Made by a program: the position numbers and the translations under genes
Part shown: positions 49,351 through 58,003 of the stretch, piece by piece
How positions within the stretch are numbered: position 1 is the first letter of the stretch
How the letters are laid out: the number at the start of each line of letters is the position of its first letter
From: Paenibacillus silvae
Lineage (GTDB): Bacteria > Bacillota > Bacilli > Paenibacillales > Paenibacillaceae
Assembly: GCF_014639235.1 (NCBI RefSeq)
Contig: NZ_BMFU01000010.1
Coordinates: 1-64,000, forward strand
Direction: 5' to 3'
DNA length: 64,000 nucleotides
Notes under the pieces: model-generated
What the model saw: the letters and a program-made list of their open reading frames with translations, nothing else
Databases searched by the model: none
Told to the model about the DNA's origin: nothing

Positions 49351-52197
49351 TCAGAGAACCACCTCATGCTTAGGCAGCCGTACTTTAAACGTGCTGCCCT
49401 TGCCCGGTGCCGACATAAAGGTCAGGCTACCGTGATGATCCTCTACAATTTTGCGAGAAATGTACAAGCCCAGACCCGTGCCACCAATCTGACGATGGTC
49501 CGAATTGTCCACACGGTAAAATTTATTAAACAGCATGTGTTTCTCACTCTCCGCAATGCCAATGCCATAATCCCGCACATCAATGCAGAGGACGTCGTCT
49601 TCCTCCCATAATGTGACATCAATCCGATCTGCTCCAGGAGAATATTTCACTGCATTGCCGATCAGATTATGGAGCACCTGAACGATTCTGTTCTGATCTG
49701 CATAAGCAAAAAGATCACCGTTAAATGCATGCACATATATTCGCTGGGAAGATTTTCGATTCCACTGCTCCGCCACACCTTCTACCAGCTCCACAAGTGG
49801 AGCATAGGTCATGTGATAGGTCATGCCATCATTGTCGAGACGTTGAATGTCCAGCACATCATCCAGCAGGCTGCTCAGACGTTTGCCCTCCGATGAGATC
49901 GTCTCCATAAATTCTTTACGCTGTGATGCCGGAAGATCATACATCAGCATCAGCTCGACATAACCCATAATCGTTGCTACAGGGGTGCGAAGCTCGTGAG
50001 AGACTACACTAATCAGTTCATTCTTCATGCGATTCAGCCGTTCTTCCCCTGTCAAATCACGGAATACGAGCAGAAATCCATGATTTTTACTCGGTACATC
50101 CATCTGCTTCATGTACAGGGAAAACACACTTTGCTCTACATTGTCGAAATAGAAATTCGTCTCAATAAATGCCTGTTCCCCGTTCAGAAATGCTCTGGTC
50201 TGCTCCGTCAAATTAAACCCATCGGTTAGAACCATCGTATCAATCGCCTGGGCCAAATCGATAATGGATTCTCCCAGGAAATTACCCAGCCCAAACATTT
50301 CCTCTATCCGGCGATTCACAATGGTGATGGTGCCCGAATGATCTGACATCACAAGTCCTTCACGGACGGACTCGATAAACTGTTCACTGATATCGCGCTG
50401 CTCTTGAATGGCTGCCTTCTCCTGGAACAGCTCCAGATTCAAATGCTCCAATACAAGGGCATGACGCACCCGGTCTTCTTCGGCACGTGTGCGTTCGGTA
50501 ATATCCTTGATAAACAAGTTATAGAGCGTCTCGTTGTTTCCAAGCTGAATCTCCACAATTTTATATTCTATCGGAAAAATGGTGCCGTCGCGGATACCCG
50601 ATATTTCATCAACGGTCGTGTATCTTTTACCCTCTACAAACTCATATCGCTCAAGCATCTTTTTGATTTCCTGACAGCTGATGCCTTGAAAAAGAGACGG
50701 AGCTTCCTTCTGCAGCACAACCTCTTCCCGTTCAAGCCCGAACATTCTCTCTGCCTCGGGATTGAATTCAATAATCATTCCATGAGAATCCACAGCAATA
50801 ATTGCGTCAATGGATGACTCAATAATAGCGCGTTTAATCTCCTCGCTGTTCTTCAGCTCTTTGGTACGGGCGATGACCCGGTCTTCCAGTGTTAATTTGT
50901 CGAGCCGAATCTGCTCGAACTGTTCGAGCAGCACATCTGCCATTTTGCGCAAGTTTCCGATCAGAATCTGAACCTCGGTCACATGGCTGCTCGGCCAGTC
51001 CAAATTCCGATTGCGGAACAGAAGCCGTGGAAGGGAGCCGGTTAGCCGGGTCAGCCGCAGTAAAGGACTGACCACTTTGCTGCTCAGCGGCGCAGCCACA
51101 ATCATCGATGCGACAATAATCACGAATAAGGATTGCAATGTTGTCAGATATATGTTTTCGATCTGAGGGTAATATTGTGACGAATTGGTTTCGACGAATA
51201 CTCGGTAAGGTGTGCTCAACGCATCTTCCGCTTCATAGATAAAAGACGCCTTTCTCCAATGGTCCAGTGCATCACTGTAATGAATTCCCTTGGAGTTCAG
51301 CAACATGGGGCCTCGCAACGAAGTTAATACCTCGAAAGAACTCAGGTCCACTGATTCACCCGGCTGAAGGGTAGAAAGCCCCGAAACGACAACGCGGTTA
51401 TTCCGATCCAGCAAAATCACGTTCACACCCAGCAGGTGGTGATACCTCTCCACATTTTCTGCAACATTCTCGGGTGTAACATATTGCCTGTTCAGATCCT
51501 GGACAACAGCACTTGCTGCATGCCTCATATCACGCAAGATCGCATCATTCATCTGGTTTAGCTGTCTGCGGCTATCCGCAGATAACAGAACTAGGGAAAC
51601 AAACACTACAAAAGCGACAACATATTTAAACGCAATTCTTCTCAGTGGAATCGTACCAGTCCGTTTCGCCTCATGCTCACTCAAAGTCGCCCAGAAATCC
51701 ACAACAATGCCTGCGATCAGTGCATTCACCATACTTACAACAGCGATGTACATATACTCATACTTTGTATCTTCAACGCTCAAACCTAATACATAGTGCC
51801 CGTAACAGATCACAGGAAGCAGCATCACAACCCAGAAAACAGCATTCGCCTTGATCAAACTGCCCTTCTCGCAACGCAGCTGCCAGCCTAACATCCACCC
51901 TAATTCTATAAAATGTGCAGACATGACATAAAAATAATGCGAGTCCAGGCCCGTAATCAGTATCCTGGACAGACATATTAACGCAAGTGTGATAAAAGCA
52001 TATAATCCCCCGTATATTCGGAGGGCAATCAGCGCCGCAGCACTCATAATCATGAACTGTACGCCATAGAACAACGTATATGGAACAATGGCATTGATGG
52101 TGCCAAAAAGGATCAGAACCATCGTTCCAATCCAGGGTTGTCTCAGTTGGAGTACCACCCATTCCCGCAGATTTCTCACTCCCGTTATCCCGTTCAT
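49351..52197 (-). CDS. Membrane sensor histidine kinase with two PAS domains
   Basis: 948 residues. Five to six N-terminal transmembrane helices (about 20-205) are followed by an extracytoplasmic sensor (about 206-350), another transmembrane segment (about 352-372), a HAMP-like linker, PAS1 (about 455-575) and PAS2 (about 600-720). HisKA has H734 in VVSHELRTPV; HATPase_c carries the N box and GTGLGLY. It is divergent from the OmpR-type regulator at 52503, its likely partner. The stimulus is unknown; the neighbouring cytochrome bd genes make redox or oxygen plausible. Confidence 0.88.
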   Translation of the reverse strand: MNGITGVRNLREWVVLQLRQPWIGTMVLILFGTINAIVPYTLFYGVQFMIMSAAALIALRIYGGLYAFITLALICLSRILITGLDSHYFYVMSAHFIELGWMLGWQLRCEKGSLIKANAVFWVVMLLPVICYGHYVLGLSVEDTKYEYMYIAVVSMVNALIAGIVVDFWATLSEHEAKRTGTIPLRRIAFKYVVAFVVFVSLVLLSADSRRQLNQMNDAILRDMRHAASAVVQDLNRQYVTPENVAENVERYHHLLGVNVILLDRNNRVVVSGLSTLQPGESVDLSSFEVLTSLRGPMLLNSKGIHYSDALDHWRKASFIYEAEDALSTPYRVFVETNSSQYYPQIENIYLTTLQSLFVIIVASMIVAAPLSSKVVSPLLRLTRLTGSLPRLLFRNRNLDWPSSHVTEVQILIGNLRKMADVLLEQFEQIRLDKLTLEDRVIARTKELKNSEEIKRAIIESSIDAIIAVDSHGMIIEFNPEAERMFGLEREEVVLQKEAPSLFQGISCQEIKKMLERYEFVEGKRYTTVDEISGIRDGTIFPIEYKIVEIQLGNNETLYNLFIKDITERTRAEEDRVRHALVLEHLNLELFQEKAAIQEQRDISEQFIESVREGLVMSDHSGTITIVNRRIEEMFGLGNFLGESIIDLAQAIDTMVLTDGFNLTEQTRAFLNGEQAFIETNFYFDNVEQSVFSLYMKQMDVPSKNHGFLLVFRDLTGEERLNRMKNELISVVSHELRTPVATIMGYVELMLMYDLPASQRKEFMETISSEGKRLSSLLDDVLDIQRLDNDGMTYHMTYAPLVELVEGVAEQWNRKSSQRIYVHAFNGDLFAYADQNRIVQVLHNLIGNAVKYSPGADRIDVTLWEEDDVLCIDVRDYGIGIAESEKHMLFNKFYRVDNSDHRQIGGTGLGLYISRKIVEDHHGSLTFMSAPGKGSTFKVRLPKHEVVL

Positions 52198-52502
52198 AGG
52201 TATGTATGCTCACCGCCCGACTCGTTGTAATTCTTCAGGAGATAACAGTGATGCCCCGATCTTTTTCCCCTTAATTCATTCTGATCCATTATACTGTAAT
52301 TAAGCTCTGTTGTACGTTTGGGAATATTTACGATTCGGCAAAAAAATATACACATGTTACACTACGTTAATAATATCTAAAGTCATTTACAGGTTACATA
52401 TGCTTCCTATATTCTGGAATAGAAACATTAAAATTTTTGCAGTTTTTTTAGCCATTCTCTCGTATTTTCTTAACAAATCTATGTCACCAGGAGTGTGAAG
52501 TG
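52198..52502. other. Divergent intergenic region between kinase and regulator
   Basis: 305 bp of AT-rich DNA that must hold the promoters of both two-component genes. I see no hairpin terminator, convincing palindrome or gene in it. Confidence 0.6.
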
Positions 52503-53201
52503 ATGTCAATCAAAGTACTTCTTATAGAAGATGAAAAAAACCTAGCGGACATGATCGCTTTTTTTCTTGAGGAGGAAGGATACATAACCGAGCGGGTTCA
52601 CCATGCCCGTGAAGCACTTCATTTATTTCCACAGTTTCAGCCAGATATTGTTGTAACCGATTTGATGCTGCCGGAGATTGACGGTAATGAGCTCGTGGAT
52701 GCTTTTCGTCAAAACTCCACCGTTCCTGTGCTGATGATCTCGGCAAGCACGATGCTAAACGACCGGCTGCGCGCCTTACATAATGGTGCCGATGACTTCC
52801 TCTGCAAGCCCTTCAGTCTGAAGGAACTGGACGCGAGAATTAAAGCTTTGCTGCGGCGGTCTACTATTACGTATCAGGAGAAACCGATTAAAGAAAATCA
52901 TACCGTTGATGAAGCGGGACAGATTAGTGTAAATGAGTACCGAAGAACATTATTTGTGAACGGTGTTGAAGTCGAGGTAACTCACATTGAGTTTGAAATC
53001 ATGAAGGAATTATATCGCAATCCTGGCAAGGTATTCACCCGCAATGAGCTGATGGACCGAATTAAAGGTTCGGAACGTGCCTATCTGGATCGAACCATTG
53101 ATGTACATATCTCCAGTCTGCGCAAAAAAATAGAGCCTGACCCCAAAAATCCACGTTATATCAAAACGGTATGGGGCACAGGCTATAAATATATCGTCTA
53201 A
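52503..53201 (+). CDS. OmpR/PhoB-family response regulator
   Basis: About 232 residues. The receiver (1-115) has the acidic pair ED near 9-10, phospho-acceptor D53 (VVTDLMLPEIDG) and K in FLCKPFS. A winged-helix DNA-binding domain (about 135-230) includes TRNELMDRIKG, YLDRTIDVHISSLRKKIE and the YIKTVWGTGYKY end. AGGAG lies 9 bp before the ATG; a GTG one codon upstream is also possible. Partner of the divergent kinase. Confidence 0.92.
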   Translation: MSIKVLLIEDEKNLADMIAFFLEEEGYITERVHHAREALHLFPQFQPDIVVTDLMLPEIDGNELVDAFRQNSTVPVLMISASTMLNDRLRALHNGADDFLCKPFSLKELDARIKALLRRSTITYQEKPIKENHTVDEAGQISVNEYRRTLFVNGVEVEVTHIEFEIMKELYRNPGKVFTRNELMDRIKGSERAYLDRTIDVHISSLRKKIEPDPKNPRYIKTVWGTGYKYIV

Positions 53202-53268
53202 TTCATTAGTTCAGTTTCATAAACAACTTTGGTTAAACCGTTATTCAGGCACCATGCTTTTCATCGTT

Positions 53269-53685
53269 CTACCTGAGGTATAGAACGGAAGGCATGGTTA
53301 TTGGTGCTCCATATTCCAAAGTGTGCAGCCACTGTTCAATGCTTCTCTTCAGCTGATCAGGATGTTGCTCATTCCATAGCATCATCTTCACAGCCCCCGT
53401 ACCCGTAATCTGCTGCAGGTGACGTTTGCGAATGGATGATTGAAAATCGGTAAGCACCAACACAGGCACATCGGGTACAAAAGCACGAATAGCCTTGGCT
53501 GCGGCAACAGCCTGTTCAGCATTTCGGTAATCCACAATGCAATAACGGGATTTCTCCCAATCCCCTCGTCCTGTTTCTTTTACTGAATCCGATGGCGCAG
53601 AATCAATCCAATCCATAAACAATTGAATAATTTCCTCGTAGTTGATACATCGCTCTCCATCTGTTAGTACAGCAACAGGTTCCAT
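53269..53685 (-). CDS. Hypothetical protein, possible pseudo-receiver
   Basis: 138 residues, soluble. The central part (SRYCIVDYRNAEQAVAAAKAIRAFVPDVPVLVLTD, about 66-100) alternates strands and helices as in a receiver domain: a CIVDYR strand where the phospho-acceptor would be, and VPVLVLTD as the following strand. Conserved acid pair and lysine are not evident. Strong GGAGGT ribosome site. It lies just downstream of a response-regulator gene on the opposite strand. Confidence 0.5.
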   Translation of the reverse strand: MEPVAVLTDGERCINYEEIIQLFMDWIDSAPSDSVKETGRGDWEKSRYCIVDYRNAEQAVAAAKAIRAFVPDVPVLVLTDFQSSIRKRHLQQITGTGAVKMMLWNEQHPDQLKRSIEQWLHTLEYGAPITMPSVLYLR

Positions 53686-53737
53686 AGGTATACCTCCATT
53701 AGCTTCTTCCCACTATTGTGTCATGTTTCATTTAAAA

Positions 53738-53755
53738 ATGTTTGTGTGCAAACAT
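53738..53755. promoter_or_regulatory. Palindrome between the pseudo-receiver and cvfC genes
   Basis: ATGTTTG-TGTG-CAAACAT, perfect 7-bp arms, in a 251-bp divergent gap. It could be an operator for either gene; no known consensus was recognised. Confidence 0.4.
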
Positions 53756-53936
53756 GAAAGAAGTGTTAACAATCTTCGTATTTCTTCACATCCTTAACAT
53801 GTTTCGTTGGGGAGATTAGCATAGAGCCAGCCACGATTTCGCAGTTTTCCTGATTTGATGTAAAATAGAGCTACACCCGTGTGATTAACTTTACGGGAGA
53901 ACACGTATCAAACTGGTATTATAGGAGGTTGCACCC

Positions 53937-55079
53937 ATGAATATCATTTCCATCGAACCAACACCGAGTCCAAATACAATGATGCTGCATCTCGACGAAC
54001 GTCTGGAGGACGGGATTCGCAGAACCTATACTCTGGATAACGAACGTTCAGCTCCGGCGTTTATTCGTCAGATGCTGCACATTCCCGGAGTCAAAAGTGT
54101 ATTCCACACGACTGACTTCGTTGCGCTGGATCGAAAAGGTAACGCGGACTGGTCGGTTATACTCGGAGAAGTGCAGAGCCGTCTGGGTCAGGAAGGCATC
54201 GACCTGGACTGGATTGAATCCGAGGATGCTTCAGGTGAACACTTCGGAGAAGCGCAAGTGTTTGTACAGTTTTTCCGCGGAGTACCCATGCAGATTCGTG
54301 TCAAAGCCGGAGCTAAAGAGGAACGGATTTCCCTGTCGGACCGTTTCGTCAAAGCCGTCACCGAGGTTGCCAGCGCTACGCTGATCAAGGAACGCAAACT
54401 GACCGATTATGGCGTACGTTACGGCGAACTCCCGGATATTGCACGGGAAGTCGAACAGGAACTGGAGGCGGCCTATCCTCCCGAACGGTTGGAGCAAGTG
54501 ATTCAGCAAGCGATTGCGCATGGTACCAATACAGAAGAGTTTGTTGAACGCCGCCGTGCCCTGGATGGAGCAGAGCTGGAAGCAGCGCTGCGCAGCGAAG
54601 ACTGGAATGTCAGATATGCTGCACTGGACAGCATGGAGCCAACGGAGGAAAGACTCCCACTGGTTGCTCAGGCACTGCGTGACAGCAAGATGCAGATTCG
54701 TCGTCTGGCTGTTGTGTATCTGGGGGATATCCGTACACCGGAAGCGATGGAGCTTCTCTATGAAGCACTTCGCGACAGTTCACCTGCTGTAAGGCGGACA
54801 GCTGGCGATACATTATCAGACATCGGTGATCCGGCTGCGACACCAGCCATGATTGAAACGTTAACCGACAAAAGCAAGCTGGTGCGCTGGCGTGCAGCCC
54901 GTTTTCTATATGAGGTTGGAACCGAGGAAGCAGAACAGGCACTGCGTCTTGCCGCTGAAGACCCTGAGTTCGAAGTGAGCCTGCAGGCCAAGATGGCTCT
55001 GGAGCGCATCGAGTCTGGTGAACAAGCCGCCGGAACGGTATGGCAGCAGATGGCTGGACGAAACAAAAAGCAGGAGTAG
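53937..55079 (+). CDS. CvfC/YpgR-like protein: Nfu-N domain plus HEAT repeats
   Basis: 380 residues. An N-terminal Nfu_N-type domain (about 1-90; SIEPTPSPNTMMLHLDE, IPGVKSVFHTTDFVALDRK) and a middle region (about 95-205) precede PBS-lyase-type HEAT repeats (about 215-355) such as LRDSKMQIRRLAVVYLGDI and LRDSSPAVRRTAGDTLSDIG. The architecture and length match B. subtilis YpgR and staphylococcal CvfC, a conserved virulence factor. No cysteine motif for Fe-S transfer is seen. Ribosome site AGGAGGT. Confidence 0.85.
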   Translation: MNIISIEPTPSPNTMMLHLDERLEDGIRRTYTLDNERSAPAFIRQMLHIPGVKSVFHTTDFVALDRKGNADWSVILGEVQSRLGQEGIDLDWIESEDASGEHFGEAQVFVQFFRGVPMQIRVKAGAKEERISLSDRFVKAVTEVASATLIKERKLTDYGVRYGELPDIAREVEQELEAAYPPERLEQVIQQAIAHGTNTEEFVERRRALDGAELEAALRSEDWNVRYAALDSMEPTEERLPLVAQALRDSKMQIRRLAVVYLGDIRTPEAMELLYEALRDSSPAVRRTAGDTLSDIGDPAATPAMIETLTDKSKLVRWRAARFLYEVGTEEAEQALRLAAEDPEFEVSLQAKMALERIESGEQAAGTVWQQMAGRNKKQE

Positions 55080-55227
55080 CAGTATCTTTGGGCTGAAGAC
55101 AACCAACATTTGTTATTGCACTGTAAAACGAGTAGCGGTATACTTGTTGTCTGTTTGATAAACAGATTGCACGCTGCTCTAGCGTATTTCAAAAATTTCA
55201 TAAACAATAGATACACCTCATCCATAG

Positions 55228-55450
55228 TATGGTGAGGTAGAGGTCGCGGGTGCGATCAGTACGCTGAAGGAGGCGCAAGGAGCCGCTTATGAGATCAGCC
55301 GAAAGGTGTACCCGCCGAAGCTCAATGGACGTTCCTTCATCAGTCCGATTGAGCTGGGGCTGCAGCCGAAAGGTGCAGAACTGTCACAGCAAGCATGCAA
55401 TACCTTGGGACAAGGTATGCTTTCTTCTGTGTTGAGCTATCTTAATCGTC
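55228..55450 (+). ncRNA. Lysine riboswitch (L box)
   Basis: GAGGTAGAGGTCGCGG at the 5' end and GAGCTATCTT at the 3' end match the conserved P1 sides of lysine riboswitches and pair with wobbles. The internal conserved CCGCCGAAGC is present. An extended stem GCTCAAT-GGAC/GTCC-ATTGAGC is followed by CTGGGGCTGCA, the usual P4/P5 layout. A terminator and a lysine-permease-like gene follow, so high lysine should switch the gene off. The 55080-55227 gap before it shows only a weak multibranched hairpin. Confidence 0.9.
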
Positions 55451-55476
55451 AAGGACATGGTGCGGACATTGAATAT

Positions 55477-55510
55477 AAAGACCGCAGGCTGATGCCTGTG
55501 GTCTTTTTTT
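55477..55510 (+). terminator. Riboswitch-controlled terminator
   Basis: Stem AAAGACCGCAGGC/GCCTGTGGTCTTT (one G-U pair) with loop TGAT and a run of seven or more Ts, 52 bp before the permease start. Confidence 0.88.
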
Positions 55511-55561
55511 GGTTTATGGAGCTATGATCTGCATCAGCATTACAAATGAAGGAGTGTTTTC

Positions 55562-57064
55562 ATGCAAGACCGCAGCAACCGAACACCATCAACAACGACA
55601 AATTCAACAACCGGGCCTTCCCTGAAAAAAGGATTGCGTGCCCGTCACATGACCATGATCGCTTTGGGCGGTTCGATTGGTACCGGGCTGTTTCTGGCAA
55701 GCGGTACGGCCATCTCAACAGCAGGACCGGGCGGTGCCCTGCTCGCCTATGCAGCTGTCGGAATCATGGTTTATTTCCTGATGACCAGTCTGGGTGAACT
55801 TGCAACTTTTATGCCGGACTCCGGTTCTTTTAATACGTATGCCGCCCGTTTCGTTGATCCTGCTCTCGGCTTCGCCATGGGCTGGAACTTCTGGTACAAC
55901 TGGGCAGTGACCATTGCGGCCGAGCTTGCTGCTGCGACAGTGCTGATCAAGTACTGGTTCCCGGACAGCTCATCCATGTTATGGAGTCTGCTTTTCCTAG
56001 TGCTGATCTTTGCCTTGAACATTCTGTCTGTCAAAGGATATGGAGAATCCGAATACTGGTTCGCAATTATTAAAGTCGCGACCGTTATTATCTTTCTTAC
56101 TGTTGGCGTATTGATGATCTTTGGCATTATGGGTGGCGAGGCGGTAGGCTTCAGCAACTTTACGATTGGTGATGCGCCGTTCCACGGCGGATTCTTCGCC
56201 GTGCTCGGCGTGTTTATGGCAGCGGGCTTCTCTTTCCAGGGAACGGAGCTGATTGGCGTCGCAGCTGGCGAAAGCGAGAACCCGCGTGAAAACGTACCTC
56301 GTGCCATTCGCCAGGTCTTCTGGCGTATTCTGATCTTTTATATTTTGGCGATTACGGTGATCAGTTTGATTATCCCGTATACTCACCCGAACCTGCTCAA
56401 AGGTGATCTCGAAAATATCGGCGTCAGCCCGTTCACCCTTGTCTTTGAAAAAGCAGGACTTGCGATTGCAGCTTCTGTCATGAACGCCGTTATTCTGACT
56501 TCCGTGCTTTCAGCCGGCAACTCCGGCATGTATGCTTCAAGCCGGGTGCTCTACGCCCTTGCCCGGGATGGTAAAGCCCCCCGTTTTCTTGGCAAGCTTA
56601 ACAAACGCGGCATTCCGATGAACGCCCTGCTTGTGACAACCGCTGTAGGAATGCTCGCCTTTCTGGCCTCTCTCTTCGGTGATGGTATTGTATATACGTG
56701 GCTGTTGAATGCATCCGGGATGTGCGGATTTATTACATGGCTGGGTATTGCTATCAGTCATTACCGCTTCCGGCGCGCCTACGTTGCACAAGGCCGCGAC
56801 CTGAGTGAGCTGCCTTATCGTGCACGGTGGTTTCCGTTTGGACCGATCTTTGCTTTTGCCCTGTGCATCATCGTCATTCTGGGGCAGAACTATCAAGCCT
56901 TTACAGGTGACCAGATTGACTGGAGCGGAGTACTTGTCGCATATCTGAGCTTGCCGCTGTTCCTGATCCTCTGGCTCGGCTACAAATGGATCAAAAAGAC
57001 CAAAGTTGTGCCGCTGCAGGAATGTGACTTCTCCCCTGCTGAATCATCAGATATCAAGGCGTAA
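55562..57064 (+). CDS. lysP: Lysine-specific amino acid permease (LysP-like)
   Basis: 500 residues, 12 transmembrane segments. APC-superfamily amino-acid transporter with the MTMIALGGSIGTGLFLASG motif (about 30-48), GWNFWYNWAVTIAAEL and FSFQGTELIGVAAGESENP, which matches the basic-amino-acid branch including E. coli LysP. The lysine riboswitch directly upstream strongly supports lysine as the substrate. The start follows AAGGAGTGTTTTC. Confidence 0.9.
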   Translation: MQDRSNRTPSTTTNSTTGPSLKKGLRARHMTMIALGGSIGTGLFLASGTAISTAGPGGALLAYAAVGIMVYFLMTSLGELATFMPDSGSFNTYAARFVDPALGFAMGWNFWYNWAVTIAAELAAATVLIKYWFPDSSSMLWSLLFLVLIFALNILSVKGYGESEYWFAIIKVATVIIFLTVGVLMIFGIMGGEAVGFSNFTIGDAPFHGGFFAVLGVFMAAGFSFQGTELIGVAAGESENPRENVPRAIRQVFWRILIFYILAITVISLIIPYTHPNLLKGDLENIGVSPFTLVFEKAGLAIAASVMNAVILTSVLSAGNSGMYASSRVLYALARDGKAPRFLGKLNKRGIPMNALLVTTAVGMLAFLASLFGDGIVYTWLLNASGMCGFITWLGIAISHYRFRRAYVAQGRDLSELPYRARWFPFGPIFAFALCIIVILGQNYQAFTGDQIDWSGVLVAYLSLPLFLILWLGYKWIKKTKVVPLQECDFSPAESSDIKA

Positions 57065-57210
57065 AGCTGATGCTTTTATTCTCATCCCCTGTTCTACAGA
57101 GTGCTCTGTATGGAACAGGGGATTTTTCTGTCCATATTTTGTATAGGTTGATCCGTACAATAGATAAAGGAAACATCTATTATACTTTCGACCCGAAGGA
57201 GAGAGGCACG

Positions 57211-57840
57211 TTGAAGAAGTGGTCTGTCCTGCTTGTGCTGTTAGGTCTATTGGTGATCAGCTTTCCATCGCTGCAAGCCATGTATTATGACTGGCAGCAA
57301 ACCCGCGTACTGGATGAGCTGGAACAACTGCAAACAGGCCTGTCCCAGCTAAATCACACCTTCGAACGCAGCATAGAGAACGATCATTCAGACCAGAAGA
57401 GAACCCTCAAGACTGCAACAGCTAATCCATCCCTATCATCTGGAACACTCGGGACGATCTCTATTCCTGTCATTGATGTGCGTCTGCCCATTCTGGAAGG
57501 GGCAACTCAGGAAAATATGAAGTTTGCGGCAGCTCATCTGGTGGAAACAGCTGCCATTGGACAATCGGGTAATGCTGCCATTGCCGCTCATCGTGCGCAT
57601 CGAAAGGGGCGCTTGTTTAATCGGCTGGGCGAGCTCCAGATTGGCGACTCGGTGGAGATCACAATTGCCAACCAAGCGGCCCTCCACTACAAAATTGACC
57701 GAATTTCTGTCGTAGAGCCTTCGGATGTATCTGTGCTGGAAGATCCCGGGCTTGGACAGGTTCTAACCTTGATTACCTGTGATCCGCTGATTGATGCGAC
57801 ACACCGGCTAATTATACGGGCTGTAAAGGTGAATTCTTAA
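57211..57840 (+). CDS. Class D sortase
   Basis: 209 residues. An N-terminal transmembrane segment (about 5-24) and a linker lead to the sortase barrel with catalytic H127 (IAAHRAH), C190 (LTLITCDP) and an Arg near 199-203. The TLITCDP motif and size fit class D. It cleaves LPXTG-type signals and joins proteins to the wall. The TTG start at 57211 follows AAGGAG at 9 bp; an upstream in-frame ATG at 57070 overlaps unrelated sequence. Convergent with an LPKTG protein gene, its probable substrate. Confidence 0.9.
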   Translation: MKKWSVLLVLLGLLVISFPSLQAMYYDWQQTRVLDELEQLQTGLSQLNHTFERSIENDHSDQKRTLKTATANPSLSSGTLGTISIPVIDVRLPILEGATQENMKFAAAHLVETAAIGQSGNAAIAAHRAHRKGRLFNRLGELQIGDSVEITIANQAALHYKIDRISVVEPSDVSVLEDPGLGQVLTLITCDPLIDATHRLIIRAVKVNS

Positions 57841-57893
57841 CGGTCTTTGCTGCAGCTGTACGTGGTATCGACTTAACAAAAGAGCGCACATCA

Positions 57894-57953
57894 AAACACC
57901 CTCCCGCCTGCCTGCGAAGCTTAATTCTTCGCGGCAAAGGCGGGAGGGTGTTT
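57894..57953. terminator. Bidirectional terminator between sortase and adhesin genes
   Basis: Perfect 15-bp stem AAACACCCTCCCGCC/GGCGGGAGGGTGTTT enclosing a second hairpin GCGAAG/CTTCGC. Confidence 0.88.
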
Positions 57954-58003
57954 GGTTATCGTTATAAATATAGATTCAGATCAAGAGTGCCCGACATCTG
58001 GCT

